Source: Thermopetrobacter sp.
Lineage (GTDB): Bacteria; Pseudomonadota; Alphaproteobacteria; Rhizobiales; Aestuariivirgaceae
Assembly (NCBI GenBank): GCA_011374735.1
Contig: DRPD01000241.1
Location: 1-7,949 of the forward strand
DNA length: 7,949 nucleotides
Reading direction: 5' to 3'
Part shown: piece by piece, positions 1 to 5,065 of the stretch
Numbering within the stretch: the stretch's first letter is position 1
Layout: each line of letters starts with the position of its first letter
Position numbers and translations under genes: made by a program
Notes under the pieces: model-generated
Database searches by the model: none
Seen by the model: the letters and a program-made list of their open reading frames with translations, nothing else
Told to the model about the DNA's origin: nothing

Positions 1-121
1 CATGAGGAATCGATGATTCCCGCTCACGCCCCCCGGCAGGCATCAGGAAACGCCGCTTTGCGGCAAAATGAGGACGCGGGGCGGTCTCCGCAACTGCCAC
101 GGCAGTGAAACATTGCCAATC
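1..121. other. Intergenic region downstream of fabF, with small dyads
   Basis: No gene is seen here. On the minus strand this is the 3' side of fabF. It holds a short hairpin (ACTGCC at 93-98, loop AC, GGCAGT at 101-106) and a second one (GCCGC at 52-56, TTT, GCGGC at 60-64). Neither is followed by a proper T-tract on the minus strand, so neither is a convincing terminator. An inverted repeat GGAATC-GAT-GATTCC lies at 6-20. A minus-strand ATG at 3-1 could start the next gene. In many alphaproteobacteria the gene after fabF is mltG, but three bases cannot show this and no strong Shine-Dalgarno sequence precedes it. Confidence 0.5.
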
Positions 122-1378
122 TCATGCCACACGGCGGAACAGCAGGGAGGCATTGGTGCCGCCGAAGCCGAAGGAGTTGGACAGCGCCACGTCGATCCGG
201 CGCGGCTTCGCCTCATGGGGCGTGAGATCGATGGCCGTCTCCACCGACGGGTTGTCGAGATTGAGGGTCGGCGGCGCGATCTGATCGCGAATGGCGAGAA
301 TGGAGAAGATCGCCTCCACCGCCCCGGCCGCGCCCAGCAGGTGGCCGATGGCCGACTTGGTGGACGACATGGAGACGCCCGTCGCGTCATTGCCCAACAG
401 CCGTTCCACCGCCTTCAGCTCGATCTCGTCGCCCAGCGGCGTGGAGGTGCCGTGGGCGTTGATGTAGTCGATGTCATGGGCGGAGATGCCGGCCTTGTCC
501 ACCGCCATCTTCATGCAGCGATACGCCCCGTCGCCGTCCTCCGCCGGGGCGGTGATGTGATAGGCGTCGCCGCTCATGCCATAGCCGGCCAGTTCCGCGT
601 AAATCCTCGCGCCACGCGCCTTCGCGTGCTCGTAGTCCTCCAGCACCACGATGCCCGCGCCCTCGCCCATCACGAAGCCGTCGCGCCCCTCGTCCCACGG
701 GCGTGAAGCCTTTTCGGGCGCATCATTGTATTTGGTGGACAGCGCCCGGCAGGCCAGAAAGCCGGCGATGCCCAGCCGGCAGATGGCCGCCTCCGCGCCG
801 CCGGCCACCATCACGTCGGCGTCGCCATCAGCGATGATGCGCGCCGCGTCGCCAATGGCGTGCGCGCCGGTGGAACAGGCCGTCACCTGCGCCGCGTTGG
901 GGCCTTTCAGCCCGTGGCGGATGGAGATCAGGCCGCCGGCCAGATTGATCAGCGAACCGGGGATGAAAAACGGCGAGATGCGTCTCGGCCCCTTCTCCTC
1001 CAGCAGCAGCGACGCCCGGGCGATGGAATCGAGCCCGCCGATACCGGAGCCGACCAGCACCCCTGCCCTGGCCCGCTCCTCTTCGGTGCGCGGTTCGTAT
1101 CCGGCATCGGCCAGCGCCTGCGCGGCGGCGGCCACGGCGAACACGATGAAGCGGTCGTTGCGCCGCTGCTCCTTCGGCTCCATCCAGTCATCGGGATCGA
1201 AGGCCGCCTCGCCTTCATGCTTCACCTGCGCGGCGATGCGGCAGGCCAGATCGGCGGTGTCGAACCCCTCGATCACCCCCACCCCGCTCTTGCCGGCCAG
1301 GATGTTGCGCCAGCCGGTCTCGGCGTCACCGCCCAGCGGCGAGACCATGCCGATGCCCGTCACCACCACTCGCCGCAT
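122..1378 (-). CDS. fabF: 3-oxoacyl-[acyl-carrier-protein] synthase II (FabF)
   Basis: Cytoplasmic elongating condensing enzyme of type II fatty acid synthesis. It joins malonyl-ACP to a growing acyl-ACP with loss of CO2. The protein has 418 residues, the normal family length, and begins MRRVVVTGIGMVSPLG, the typical KAS II start. The nucleophile is Cys168 in VTACSTGAHAIGDA. The two catalytic histidines are His309 (NAHGTSTPLGDEIE) and His346 (KSAIGHLLGAAGAVEA, with Lys341 before it). The glycine-rich gating loop NSFGFGGTNA is at 401-410. All key residues are present, so it should be active. It lies 74 bases downstream of acpP on the same strand and is probably co-transcribed. The ribosome binding site is weak (a GGGG run about 10 bases before the ATG), which would fit FabF being made in much smaller amounts than ACP. 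A FabB-type enzyme is less likely, given the length and the acpP linkage. Confidence 0.97.
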   Translation of the reverse strand: MRRVVVTGIGMVSPLGGDAETGWRNILAGKSGVGVIEGFDTADLACRIAAQVKHEGEAAFDPDDWMEPKEQRRNDRFIVFAVAAAAQALADAGYEPRTEEERARAGVLVGSGIGGLDSIARASLLLEEKGPRRISPFFIPGSLINLAGGLISIRHGLKGPNAAQVTACSTGAHAIGDAARIIADGDADVMVAGGAEAAICRLGIAGFLACRALSTKYNDAPEKASRPWDEGRDGFVMGEGAGIVVLEDYEHAKARGARIYAELAGYGMSGDAYHITAPAEDGDGAYRCMKMAVDKAGISAHDIDYINAHGTSTPLGDEIELKAVERLLGNDATGVSMSSTKSAIGHLLGAAGAVEAIFSILAIRDQIAPPTLNLDNPSVETAIDLTPHEAKPRRIDVALSNSFGFGGTNASLLFRRVA

Positions 1379-1402
1379 GCGCTTAAAACCCCGCTGCCGT
1401 CC

Positions 1403-1430
1403 GCCCCGCCCGCGCGCTCGCGCACGGGGC
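1403..1430 (-). promoter_or_regulatory. GC-rich stem-loop in the acpP-fabF spacer
   Basis: Outer arms GCCCCG (1403-1408) and CGGGGC (1425-1430) enclose alternating GC tracts (around 1412-1417 and 1420-1423) that can pair inside them. On the minus-strand transcript the hairpin falls between the acpP stop and the fabF start. It is followed 12-15 bases later by GGGGTTTT. The T-run is too far from the stem for a canonical terminator. It could act as an attenuator, or as an RNA-processing or stability element that keeps acpP mRNA more abundant than fabF mRNA. A further small stem (CGCCGC 1446-1451, GCGGCG 1457-1462) straddles the acpP stop codon. The structure is seen; the role is inferred. Confidence 0.4.
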
Positions 1431-1452
1431 CTGCAAGGAAGGATGCGCCGCG

Positions 1453-1689
1453 TCAGGCGGCGTTCTTCTCGATGAACTTGATGGCGTCGCCCACCGTCTG
1501 GATGGTCTCCGCGGCGTCATCGGGGATTTCGATGCCGAACTCCTCCTCGAACGCCATCACCATCTCCACATTGTCCAGGCTGTCGGCCCCCAGATCGTCG
1601 ATGAAGCTGGCCTCTTCCGTCACCTTGTCGGCGTCCACGCCCAGATGCTCCACCACGATCTTCTTCACACGCTCCGCAACGTCGCTCAT
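1453..1689 (-). CDS. acpP: Acyl carrier protein (AcpP)
   Basis: Small acidic carrier that holds acyl intermediates as thioesters on a 4'-phosphopantetheine arm during fatty acid and lipid A synthesis in the cytoplasm. It has 78 residues, the usual length. The attachment site is Ser37 in the invariant context GADSLD. It is followed by the acidic recognition helix ([13 protein letters not shown], residues 40-52) that docks partner enzymes, including FabF encoded just downstream. The start is supported by GAGGAC about 9 bases before the ATG. The residue after DSLD is Asn40, where I recall Thr or Ile being common; this is a mild variation. With fabF it forms the conserved acpP-fabF unit. It probably has its own promoter in the 144-base gap upstream. 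Confidence 0.98.
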   Translation of the reverse strand: MSDVAERVKKIVVEHLGVDADKVTEEASFIDDLGADSLDNVEMVMAFEEEFGIEIPDDAAETIQTVGDAIKFIEKNAA

Positions 1690-1743
1690 CGTCTTGTCGT
1701 CCTCGTTTCAGGATGTTTAAGGAAATGCACGAATATGTCTCTC

Positions 1744-1759
1744 CCGCCTCGTCAGGCGG
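1744..1759 (-). promoter_or_regulatory. Hairpin in the presumed acpP leader
   Basis: A perfect 6-base stem with a 4-base loop (CCGCCT, CGTC, AGGCGG), 55-70 bases before the acpP start. If transcription begins at the proposed upstream promoter, this sits in the 5' leader of the acpP mRNA, where it could stabilise the message. No T-tract follows, so it is not a terminator. It matches no riboswitch class that I recognise. Confidence 0.3.
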
Positions 1760-1773
1760 CAGGAATCGCTGCT

Positions 1774-1809
1774 TCCCTAACACATCCCCCCGGCTTTGAC
1801 AAAGCCCGG
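1774..1809 (-). promoter_or_regulatory. Candidate acpP promoter with an overlapping dyad
   Basis: On the minus strand TTGTCA (1802-1797) is followed after 17 bases by TAGGGA (1779-1774). The -35 is good (5 of 6 against TTGACA) but the -10 is poor. The -35 lies inside a perfect dyad, GGCTTT-GAC-AAAGCC (1792-1806), weakly extended by flanking C/G pairs. A dyad over the -35 could be an operator for acpP. It could also be the 3'-end hairpin of the upstream cpaA transcript, though no T-tract follows. Confidence is limited by the weak -10. Confidence 0.3.
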
Positions 1810-1833
1810 TGAGGCCGAAATGCATGGAAAAGC

Positions 1834-2355
1834 TCAGGCCGCGAACAGCACCGATTGCCACCAGCCGGTGGGATAGGCGACCAGCGCCCCGGCCGCGATG
1901 GCCACGCCATAGGGCAGATCGAAGCTGCGCGCCAGCGTCTTGCGCAGCGCCCCGTCGGCGCCCCATACGCCCTGTTCCACGCGCAGCATCTCCCACAGCT
2001 TCATGATGACGGCCAGGACGCCGCCGGCCAGGGCGGTGATGACGAAGAAGATCAGCAACGGCTCGCCCCAGCCCACCCACAGGCTCGCCGCGGCGATCAT
2101 CTTCGCGTCGCCGCCGCCGATCTTGCCCCAAAAGAACAGGCCCATCATCGCCGCCAGCACCACCGCGAAGGCCATGAGGTGCATGCCCATCACCCCGAAC
2201 GGCATCCCCGCCATGAAGGCCGCGGGAAAGAAACTCAGCGCGATGGCGGCGTTGAGCTTGTTGGGGATGCGCATGGTGCGCACATCACCGATCGCCGCGA
2301 CGATGACCAGCAGCGGAAAGACGGTCAGGGCCAGCAAGGTGGGCAAGGCGGGCAT
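1834..2355 (-). CDS. cpaA: Prepilin peptidase of the CpaA/TadV type (A24 family)
   Basis: Inner-membrane aspartyl protease that removes the short leader of Flp-type prepilins so that they can be assembled by the Tad/Cpa machinery. The protein has 173 residues and is almost entirely hydrophobic segments. It is the short form of the family, without the N-terminal methylase domain of PilD. The two catalytic aspartates are visible: Asp24 in IGDVRTMRIPNKL, and Asp83 in the GxGD motif (KIGGGDAKM). The C-terminus LPYGVAIAAGALVAYP is also typical. I chose the ATG at 2355 because GGAG lies 7 bases before it and the length fits the family; an in-frame ATG at 2397 would add 14 polar residues without a good binding site. 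The probable substrate is the Flp pilin encoded at 3517-3711 on the same strand, with a lipid phosphatase gene between. The other Tad genes (cpaB-F, tadB/C) are not in the window. Confidence 0.88.
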   Translation of the reverse strand: MPALPTLLALTVFPLLVIVAAIGDVRTMRIPNKLNAAIALSFFPAAFMAGMPFGVMGMHLMAFAVVLAAMMGLFFWGKIGGGDAKMIAAASLWVGWGEPLLIFFVITALAGGVLAVIMKLWEMLRVEQGVWGADGALRKTLARSFDLPYGVAIAAGALVAYPTGWWQSVLFAA

Positions 2356-2416
2356 TGTGGAACTCCATGATCTCTGAAAGGAATGGACGATCGCCACCAG
2401 ATGCTAGCAGCGAGCC

Positions 2417-2432
2417 GTAAAGCGCCTGTTAA
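2417..2432 (-). promoter_or_regulatory. Candidate CtrA-like box upstream of cpaA
   Basis: On the minus strand the sequence reads TTAA, seven bases, TTTAC, one mismatch from the CtrA consensus TTAA-N7-TTAAC. It overlaps the stop codon of the PAP2 gene and lies 62-77 bases before the cpaA ATG, where an activator site could sit. TTAA is rare in this window: I find six, all between genes. A convincing -10 at normal spacing is not visible; TAGCAT (2406-2401) is 20 bases from TTAACA. Confidence 0.35.
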
Positions 2433-3349
2433 TGGGCCGGGCGCAAGGCTGGCGCGCCGGCCGGTGCCCGCGCCAGCCGCGCCAGCGCCGCCCACACCGC
2501 CAGCGCCAGCGCCGCGCCGGCCGCCATGTCGGCGAAATAGTGATTGCCCTCGAACGGAATGGTCGCGAGGATCAGGACGTTGACGGCCAGCATCGGCCAG
2601 GCCAGCCACCTCACGCCCCGGGTGGCGAGGATGAGCAGCACCGAAATGACGGTGTGAAACGACGGCATGACGACGATACCCTGAATGGTCTGAAGGGACA
2701 GCACATCGACCCGGCCCTCCCGCAGGGCCAGCAGATGCCGCAGTGGCAGGTGATCGCTGAGCGTGACTGGTGCGAAAGCCTGATAGACCTGCGGATCGAT
2801 GCCGTAATGATAATACGGCCCCACCGCCGCCAGCGGCGCGGACAGCGCGATCACCAGCAGGCAGCTGACGATCAGCGCGGTCACGAACAATTCCAGCCGC
2901 CGTCGATGGCCACGCAGCCCCAGCCACACGATGGCCAGGGCGATCAGCGGCAGCGAGCTCATGTAGAGGGCCGTGGCGACCCCGCCCAGCCAGCCCTGTC
3001 CAAGCACCACGTGCGTCAGCGCCACCCAATCGAGCCCCAGCGCCCGGTCGAAGGCGGCGAACCAGGCGTCCTTCAGCGGAAAGTTCAGGGTGGCGAACAG
3101 ATAGCTGGCCACCGCCCCGAAGCCGGAAAACGCCAGCAGCAGCGCCGTCCAGAAGGTGGCGGCGGCGATCTTCGCCTCCCGGCGCACGCGCCCGTAATAC
3201 CATGCCAGGGCGAACAGCCCCCCACTGGTGGCGGCCAGCGGCGCGGCGCTGGCCCAGGCGAAGGAATGCCCCGCCGCGGTCATCCACACCACGTCGATGA
3301 GCGCCGTCAAGCCGGTGGCGGCGATGGCGATCTTCGTGATGGGCGACAT
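2429..3349 (-). CDS. PAP2 superfamily membrane phosphatase (Aur1/inositol-phosphorylceramide-synthase-like branch)
   Basis: Polytopic inner-membrane protein of 306 residues, with about seven hydrophobic segments between residues 5 and 290. The catalytic signature is MPSFHTV (228-234, with His232) and GNHYFADMAAG (268-278, with His270 and Asp274). This is the histidine nucleophile and acid pattern of type 2 phosphatidic acid phosphatases. The FDRALGLDW stretch near 100-108 is a hallmark of the PAP2_3/Aur1-like branch. The classical KxxxxxxRP motif and the Arg six residues before the C3 histidine are absent, as is common in that branch. Members act on lipid phosphates or transfer phospho-head-groups on the outer face of the membrane; the substrate here is unknown. 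The start has GGAGAG about 8 bases upstream. It lies between flp and cpaA on the same strand but after the flp terminator, so it is probably transcribed separately from flp. The C-terminal tail is Ala/Arg/Pro-rich and low-complexity. Confidence 0.82.
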   Translation of the reverse strand: MSPITKIAIAATGLTALIDVVWMTAAGHSFAWASAAPLAATSGGLFALAWYYGRVRREAKIAAATFWTALLLAFSGFGAVASYLFATLNFPLKDAWFAAFDRALGLDWVALTHVVLGQGWLGGVATALYMSSLPLIALAIVWLGLRGHRRRLELFVTALIVSCLLVIALSAPLAAVGPYYHYGIDPQVYQAFAPVTLSDHLPLRHLLALREGRVDVLSLQTIQGIVVMPSFHTVISVLLILATRGVRWLAWPMLAVNVLILATIPFEGNHYFADMAAGAALALAVWAALARLARAPAGAPALRPAH

Positions 3350-3434
3350 GAAGCAGGCTCTCCGTCATTCACCATGCGGCCGATGATAGCCACGGCGGGT
3401 TTCAAAGAACTTACCGTGCCTGTGCGGGGCGACG

Positions 3435-3467
3435 AAAAAACCGCCGGAGCGGCGCGCTCCGGCGGTT
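3435..3467 (-). terminator. Rho-independent terminator of the Flp pilin gene
   Basis: Read on the minus strand, AACCGCCGGAGC pairs with GCTCCGGCGGTT across a 5-base loop (12-bp stem, positions 3439-3467), followed directly by six T (3440-3435, partly shared with the stem). It lies 50-80 bases after the flp stop codon. This is a textbook intrinsic terminator, and the only strong one in the window. It makes flp a single-gene transcript and separates it from the PAP2 gene. Confidence 0.93.
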
Positions 3468-3516
3468 CTCCATCAGGCCCGCGCCAAAGCGGACCCGGAA
3501 TGGATATTGACGAACC

Positions 3517-3711
3517 TTACTTCAGGTCGCCGGACGTCCACGCGGCGCCGGTGCTCATCTGAGTCTCGGCGGCCGTGAACAGGCCGGCGATCTTGCTGGT
3601 CAGGGACGGGGTGATGGCCACCAGCAGCACGGCCAGGGCGACGGCGATCAGGCCATACTCGATGGCGGTGGCGCCGGACTCGTCCTTCACGAAACGGGAA
3701 AACTTGTTCAT
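3517..3711 (-). CDS. Flp family type IVb (Tad) pilin
   Basis: Major-type subunit of Flp/Tad pili, which mediate surface attachment. The precursor has 64 residues. It has a short charged leader (MNKFSRFVKDESG), then the processing site Gly13/Ala14, then ATAIEYGLIAVALAVLLVAI. The Flp signature Glu18-Tyr19 and the hydrophobic assembly helix (about 20-34) are intact, so cleavage would give a mature pilin of 51 residues. The processing enzyme is likely CpaA at 1834-2355. I chose the ATG at 3711 because AGGAGA lies about 8 bases upstream; the further in-frame ATG at 3747 would put extra residues before a leader that is already normal. The gene stands alone, with a strong terminator after it and a long AT-richer upstream region carrying repeats and possible CtrA-like sites. 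It equals pilA of Caulobacter or flp of other genera, but I leave the symbol open. Confidence 0.93.
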   Translation of the reverse strand: MNKFSRFVKDESGATAIEYGLIAVALAVLLVAITPSLTSKIAGLFTAAETQMSTGAAWTSGDLK

Positions 3712-3721
3712 GACTCTTTCT

Positions 3722-3740
3722 CCTTGAACGTCACTTGGTT
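3722..3740. repeat. Repeat block A: CCTTGAAC-gtc-ACTTGGTT
   Basis: Two 8-base words (3722-3729 and 3733-3740) that recur in swapped order in block B at 3879-3900. This block overlaps the flp Shine-Dalgarno region: on the minus strand the word GTTCAAGG runs into the AGGAGA that precedes the start codon. A bound protein or structured RNA here would affect flp expression directly. Confidence 0.6.
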
Positions 3741-3822
3741 TCAGCACTTACAAACGGCCCCGGAAGAGCTTTCTCTGTGGAAATGTTGCTCCCGAAACCA
3801 CGGCCCACCTTAAGGGCCCCCT

Positions 3823-3838
3823 GTTAAGAAGCAGTGAA
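3823..3838 (-). promoter_or_regulatory. Candidate CtrA-like box upstream of the Flp pilin
   Basis: Minus strand: TTCA, seven bases, TTAAC, one mismatch from TTAA-N7-TTAAC, the site of the alphaproteobacterial cell-cycle regulator CtrA. It lies 112-127 bases before the flp ATG. A half-site-like TTAACCAA lies further upstream (minus strand, 3888-3881). In Caulobacter the equivalent pilA gene is a known CtrA target. This is a consensus match by eye only. Confidence 0.4.
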
Positions 3839-3878
3839 TCGATCATATAAGATTACTCACTAAGCGCCCCACCCGGCG

Positions 3879-3900
3879 ACTTGGTTAACAAGCCTTGAAC
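3879..3900. repeat. Repeat block B: ACTTGGTT-aacaag-CCTTGAAC
   Basis: The same two 8-base words as block A, both on the plus strand but in the opposite order (3879-3886 and 3893-3900). The centre contains the palindrome GTTAAC (3884-3889) inside a wider dyad CTTG-GTTAA-CAAG (3880-3892). The two blocks flank a 138-base segment. Confidence 0.6.
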
Positions 3901-3934
3901 ATCGCGCAAGCCGGGCACCTCACGCCGTTGTTGC

Positions 3935-3970
3935 TTGACATCCCCCGCCCCGGCGTGCGCCAATCGGGGC
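3935..3970 (+). promoter_or_regulatory. Possible -35 box just before the PQQ enzyme gene (leaderless transcript?)
   Basis: TTGCTTGACA (3931-3940) contains a perfect TTGACA, with the preceding C common in alphaproteobacterial promoters. At normal spacing (17-18 bases) the -10 would be around 3958-3964, which reads CGCCAAT and is a poor match. A start from it would fall at or next to the ATG at 3971, giving a nearly leaderless mRNA. The ATG is preceded only by CGGGGC, not a clear Shine-Dalgarno sequence. The match may be chance. Confidence 0.25.
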
Positions 3971-5059
3971 ATGCCGCAGTCCCCGCCCATCAGCCGCCGC
4001 GCCCTGCTGGCCGCCCCGGCCCTGGCCCTGTTTCCCCGCACCAGGCCAGCGGCCGCACGTGCCCTGCCCTTTCCCCTGCGGGTGCACGCGCCCGGCTGGC
4101 GGGTGTCGCTGCACGCCCGCCTGCCGCGCGGCATCCGGCTGATGGTGGAAGACGGCTTCGGCAATCTGCTGGTGTCCGGCTATGGGCGTGGCAATATCCA
4201 CTTGCTGGAGCCAAACGGCCGGGTGCGGACGCTGGCCGAAGGGATGCGCCGCCCGCACGGGCTGTTGCGCGATGGCCGCTGGCTGTATGTGGCCGAGGAA
4301 CACCGGGTCAGCCGCTTCATCTACGATCCGGCCGGTCTGACCGGTGGCGAGGTCATCGTCGCCGGCATCCCCACCGGCGGCCACGTCAGCCGCACCATCG
4401 GCAAGGGGCCGGACGGCGCCTTCTATCTCTCCGTCGGCTCCAGCTGCAACGTGTGCATCGAGGATCACCCGTTCCGCGCCGCCATCATGCGCTTCACCCC
4501 CGGCGGCAAGGTGGAGGTCTTCGCCCGCGGCCTGCGCAATTCCGTGGGCTTCGACGTCCGCCCCGGCGAGAACGTCATCTACGCGGTCAACGCCGGCCGC
4601 GACATGATGGGCGACGACGTGCCGCGCGAGGAGCTCAACCGCGTCGTCGAAGGCGGGCACTACGGCTGGCCATACGTGCATGCGCGCGGCGTGAAGGATC
4701 CCGAGTTCTGGGATCGGCGGCCCAGGGGGGTGCGCTTCATCCCGCCGGTGTTCACCTTCACCGCCCATTCCACCCCGTTGTCCATCCGCTTCCCGCGCCG
4801 CCAGCCGGACATCACGCCCGGCGCCGTCGCGCTGGTGGCGCGGCATGGCTCGTGGAACCGCTCGCGCAAGTCCGGCTATGACGTGCTGTGGCTCGACTTC
4901 GGCGCCGACGGCAGGATCACCGCCCGGCCGTTCCTGACCGGCTTCCTGAAGGGCCAGCAAACCCTGGGCCGGCCGGTGGACGTGCTGGAACGGCGCGACG
5001 GCACGGTGCTCGTCAGCGATGATTATACCGGCTTCATCTACCGCCTGACGCGTGCCTGA
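3971..5059 (+). CDS. Exported PQQ-dependent sugar (sorbosone) dehydrogenase-like protein
   Basis: Beta-propeller of the glucose/sorbosone dehydrogenase family, 362 residues. Members oxidise sugars or aldehydes in the periplasm with bound pyrroloquinoline quinone; this substrate is unknown. The N-terminus has twin arginines (SRRALLAAPALAL, residues 8-20) followed by an Ala/Pro region, so export by Tat (or Sec) is likely. Family motifs in order: RRPHGLL (93-99), GGHVSRTIGKGPDGAFYLSVG (136-156, His138) running into GSSCNVC (156-162), GLRNSVGFD (187-195), AGRDMMGDDVP (208-218), GGHYGWPYVH (228-237), FTAHSTPLSIRFP (263-275), HGSWNRS (292-298) and GRPVDVLE (333-340). I prefer the ATG at 3971 over an in-frame TTG at 3935, because it puts the export signal at the very N-terminus. 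It converges on the next gene with 6 bases between stop codons. No PQQ synthesis gene or cytochrome partner is nearby. Confidence 0.85.
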   Translation: MPQSPPISRRALLAAPALALFPRTRPAAARALPFPLRVHAPGWRVSLHARLPRGIRLMVEDGFGNLLVSGYGRGNIHLLEPNGRVRTLAEGMRRPHGLLRDGRWLYVAEEHRVSRFIYDPAGLTGGEVIVAGIPTGGHVSRTIGKGPDGAFYLSVGSSCNVCIEDHPFRAAIMRFTPGGKVEVFARGLRNSVGFDVRPGENVIYAVNAGRDMMGDDVPREELNRVVEGGHYGWPYVHARGVKDPEFWDRRPRGVRFIPPVFTFTAHSTPLSIRFPRRQPDITPGAVALVARHGSWNRSRKSGYDVLWLDFGADGRITARPFLTGFLKGQQTLGRPVDVLERRDGTVLVSDDYTGFIYRLTRA

Positions 5060-5065
5060 TCGCGC

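Larger units (their letters stand above)
3741..3970. promoter_or_regulatory. Divergent regulatory region between the Flp pilin and the PQQ enzyme
   Basis: No gene is seen. The region is clearly more AT-rich than its surroundings. Seen directly: three TTAA elements (3810-3813, 3824-3827 and 3885-3888), an inverted repeat with arms CTTAA (3809-3813) and TTAAG (3824-3828) around GGGCCC, GANTC at 3836-3840, and a TATA-like stretch at 3842-3851. That stretch reads TATAAG on the plus strand and TATGAT on the minus strand. On the plus strand TTAAGA (3824-3829), 16 bases, then TATAAG (3846-3851) is a possible promoter for the gene at 3971. For flp on the minus strand I find no -35 at proper spacing from TATGAT, which would fit an activator-dependent promoter. 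Confidence 0.5.

Noticed and set aside
1..3. Start of mltG on the minus strand
   Set aside because: Only an ATG is in the window and no strong ribosome binding site precedes it; gene order in relatives suggests it, but the sequence cannot show it.
651..1475. Long open frame on the plus strand opposite fabF
   Set aside because: It is antisense to a well-supported gene, has low-complexity Ala/Pro/Ser/Arg composition and no family resemblance; typical of GC-rich DNA.
2455..2520. Tandem GCCAGCGCC-like repeats
   Set aside because: They encode the Ala/Arg-rich C-terminus of the PAP2 protein and reflect codon bias, not an independent repeat.
3712..3900. Sigma-54 promoter for the pilin
   Set aside because: I looked for TGGCAC-N5-TTGC on the minus strand and saw no match with the key GG/GC pair at the right spacing.
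3935..3970. TTG start extending the PQQ enzyme by 12 residues
   Set aside because: The extra residues would push the twin-arginine export signal away from the N-terminus, and the TTG is more likely part of a TTGACA box.
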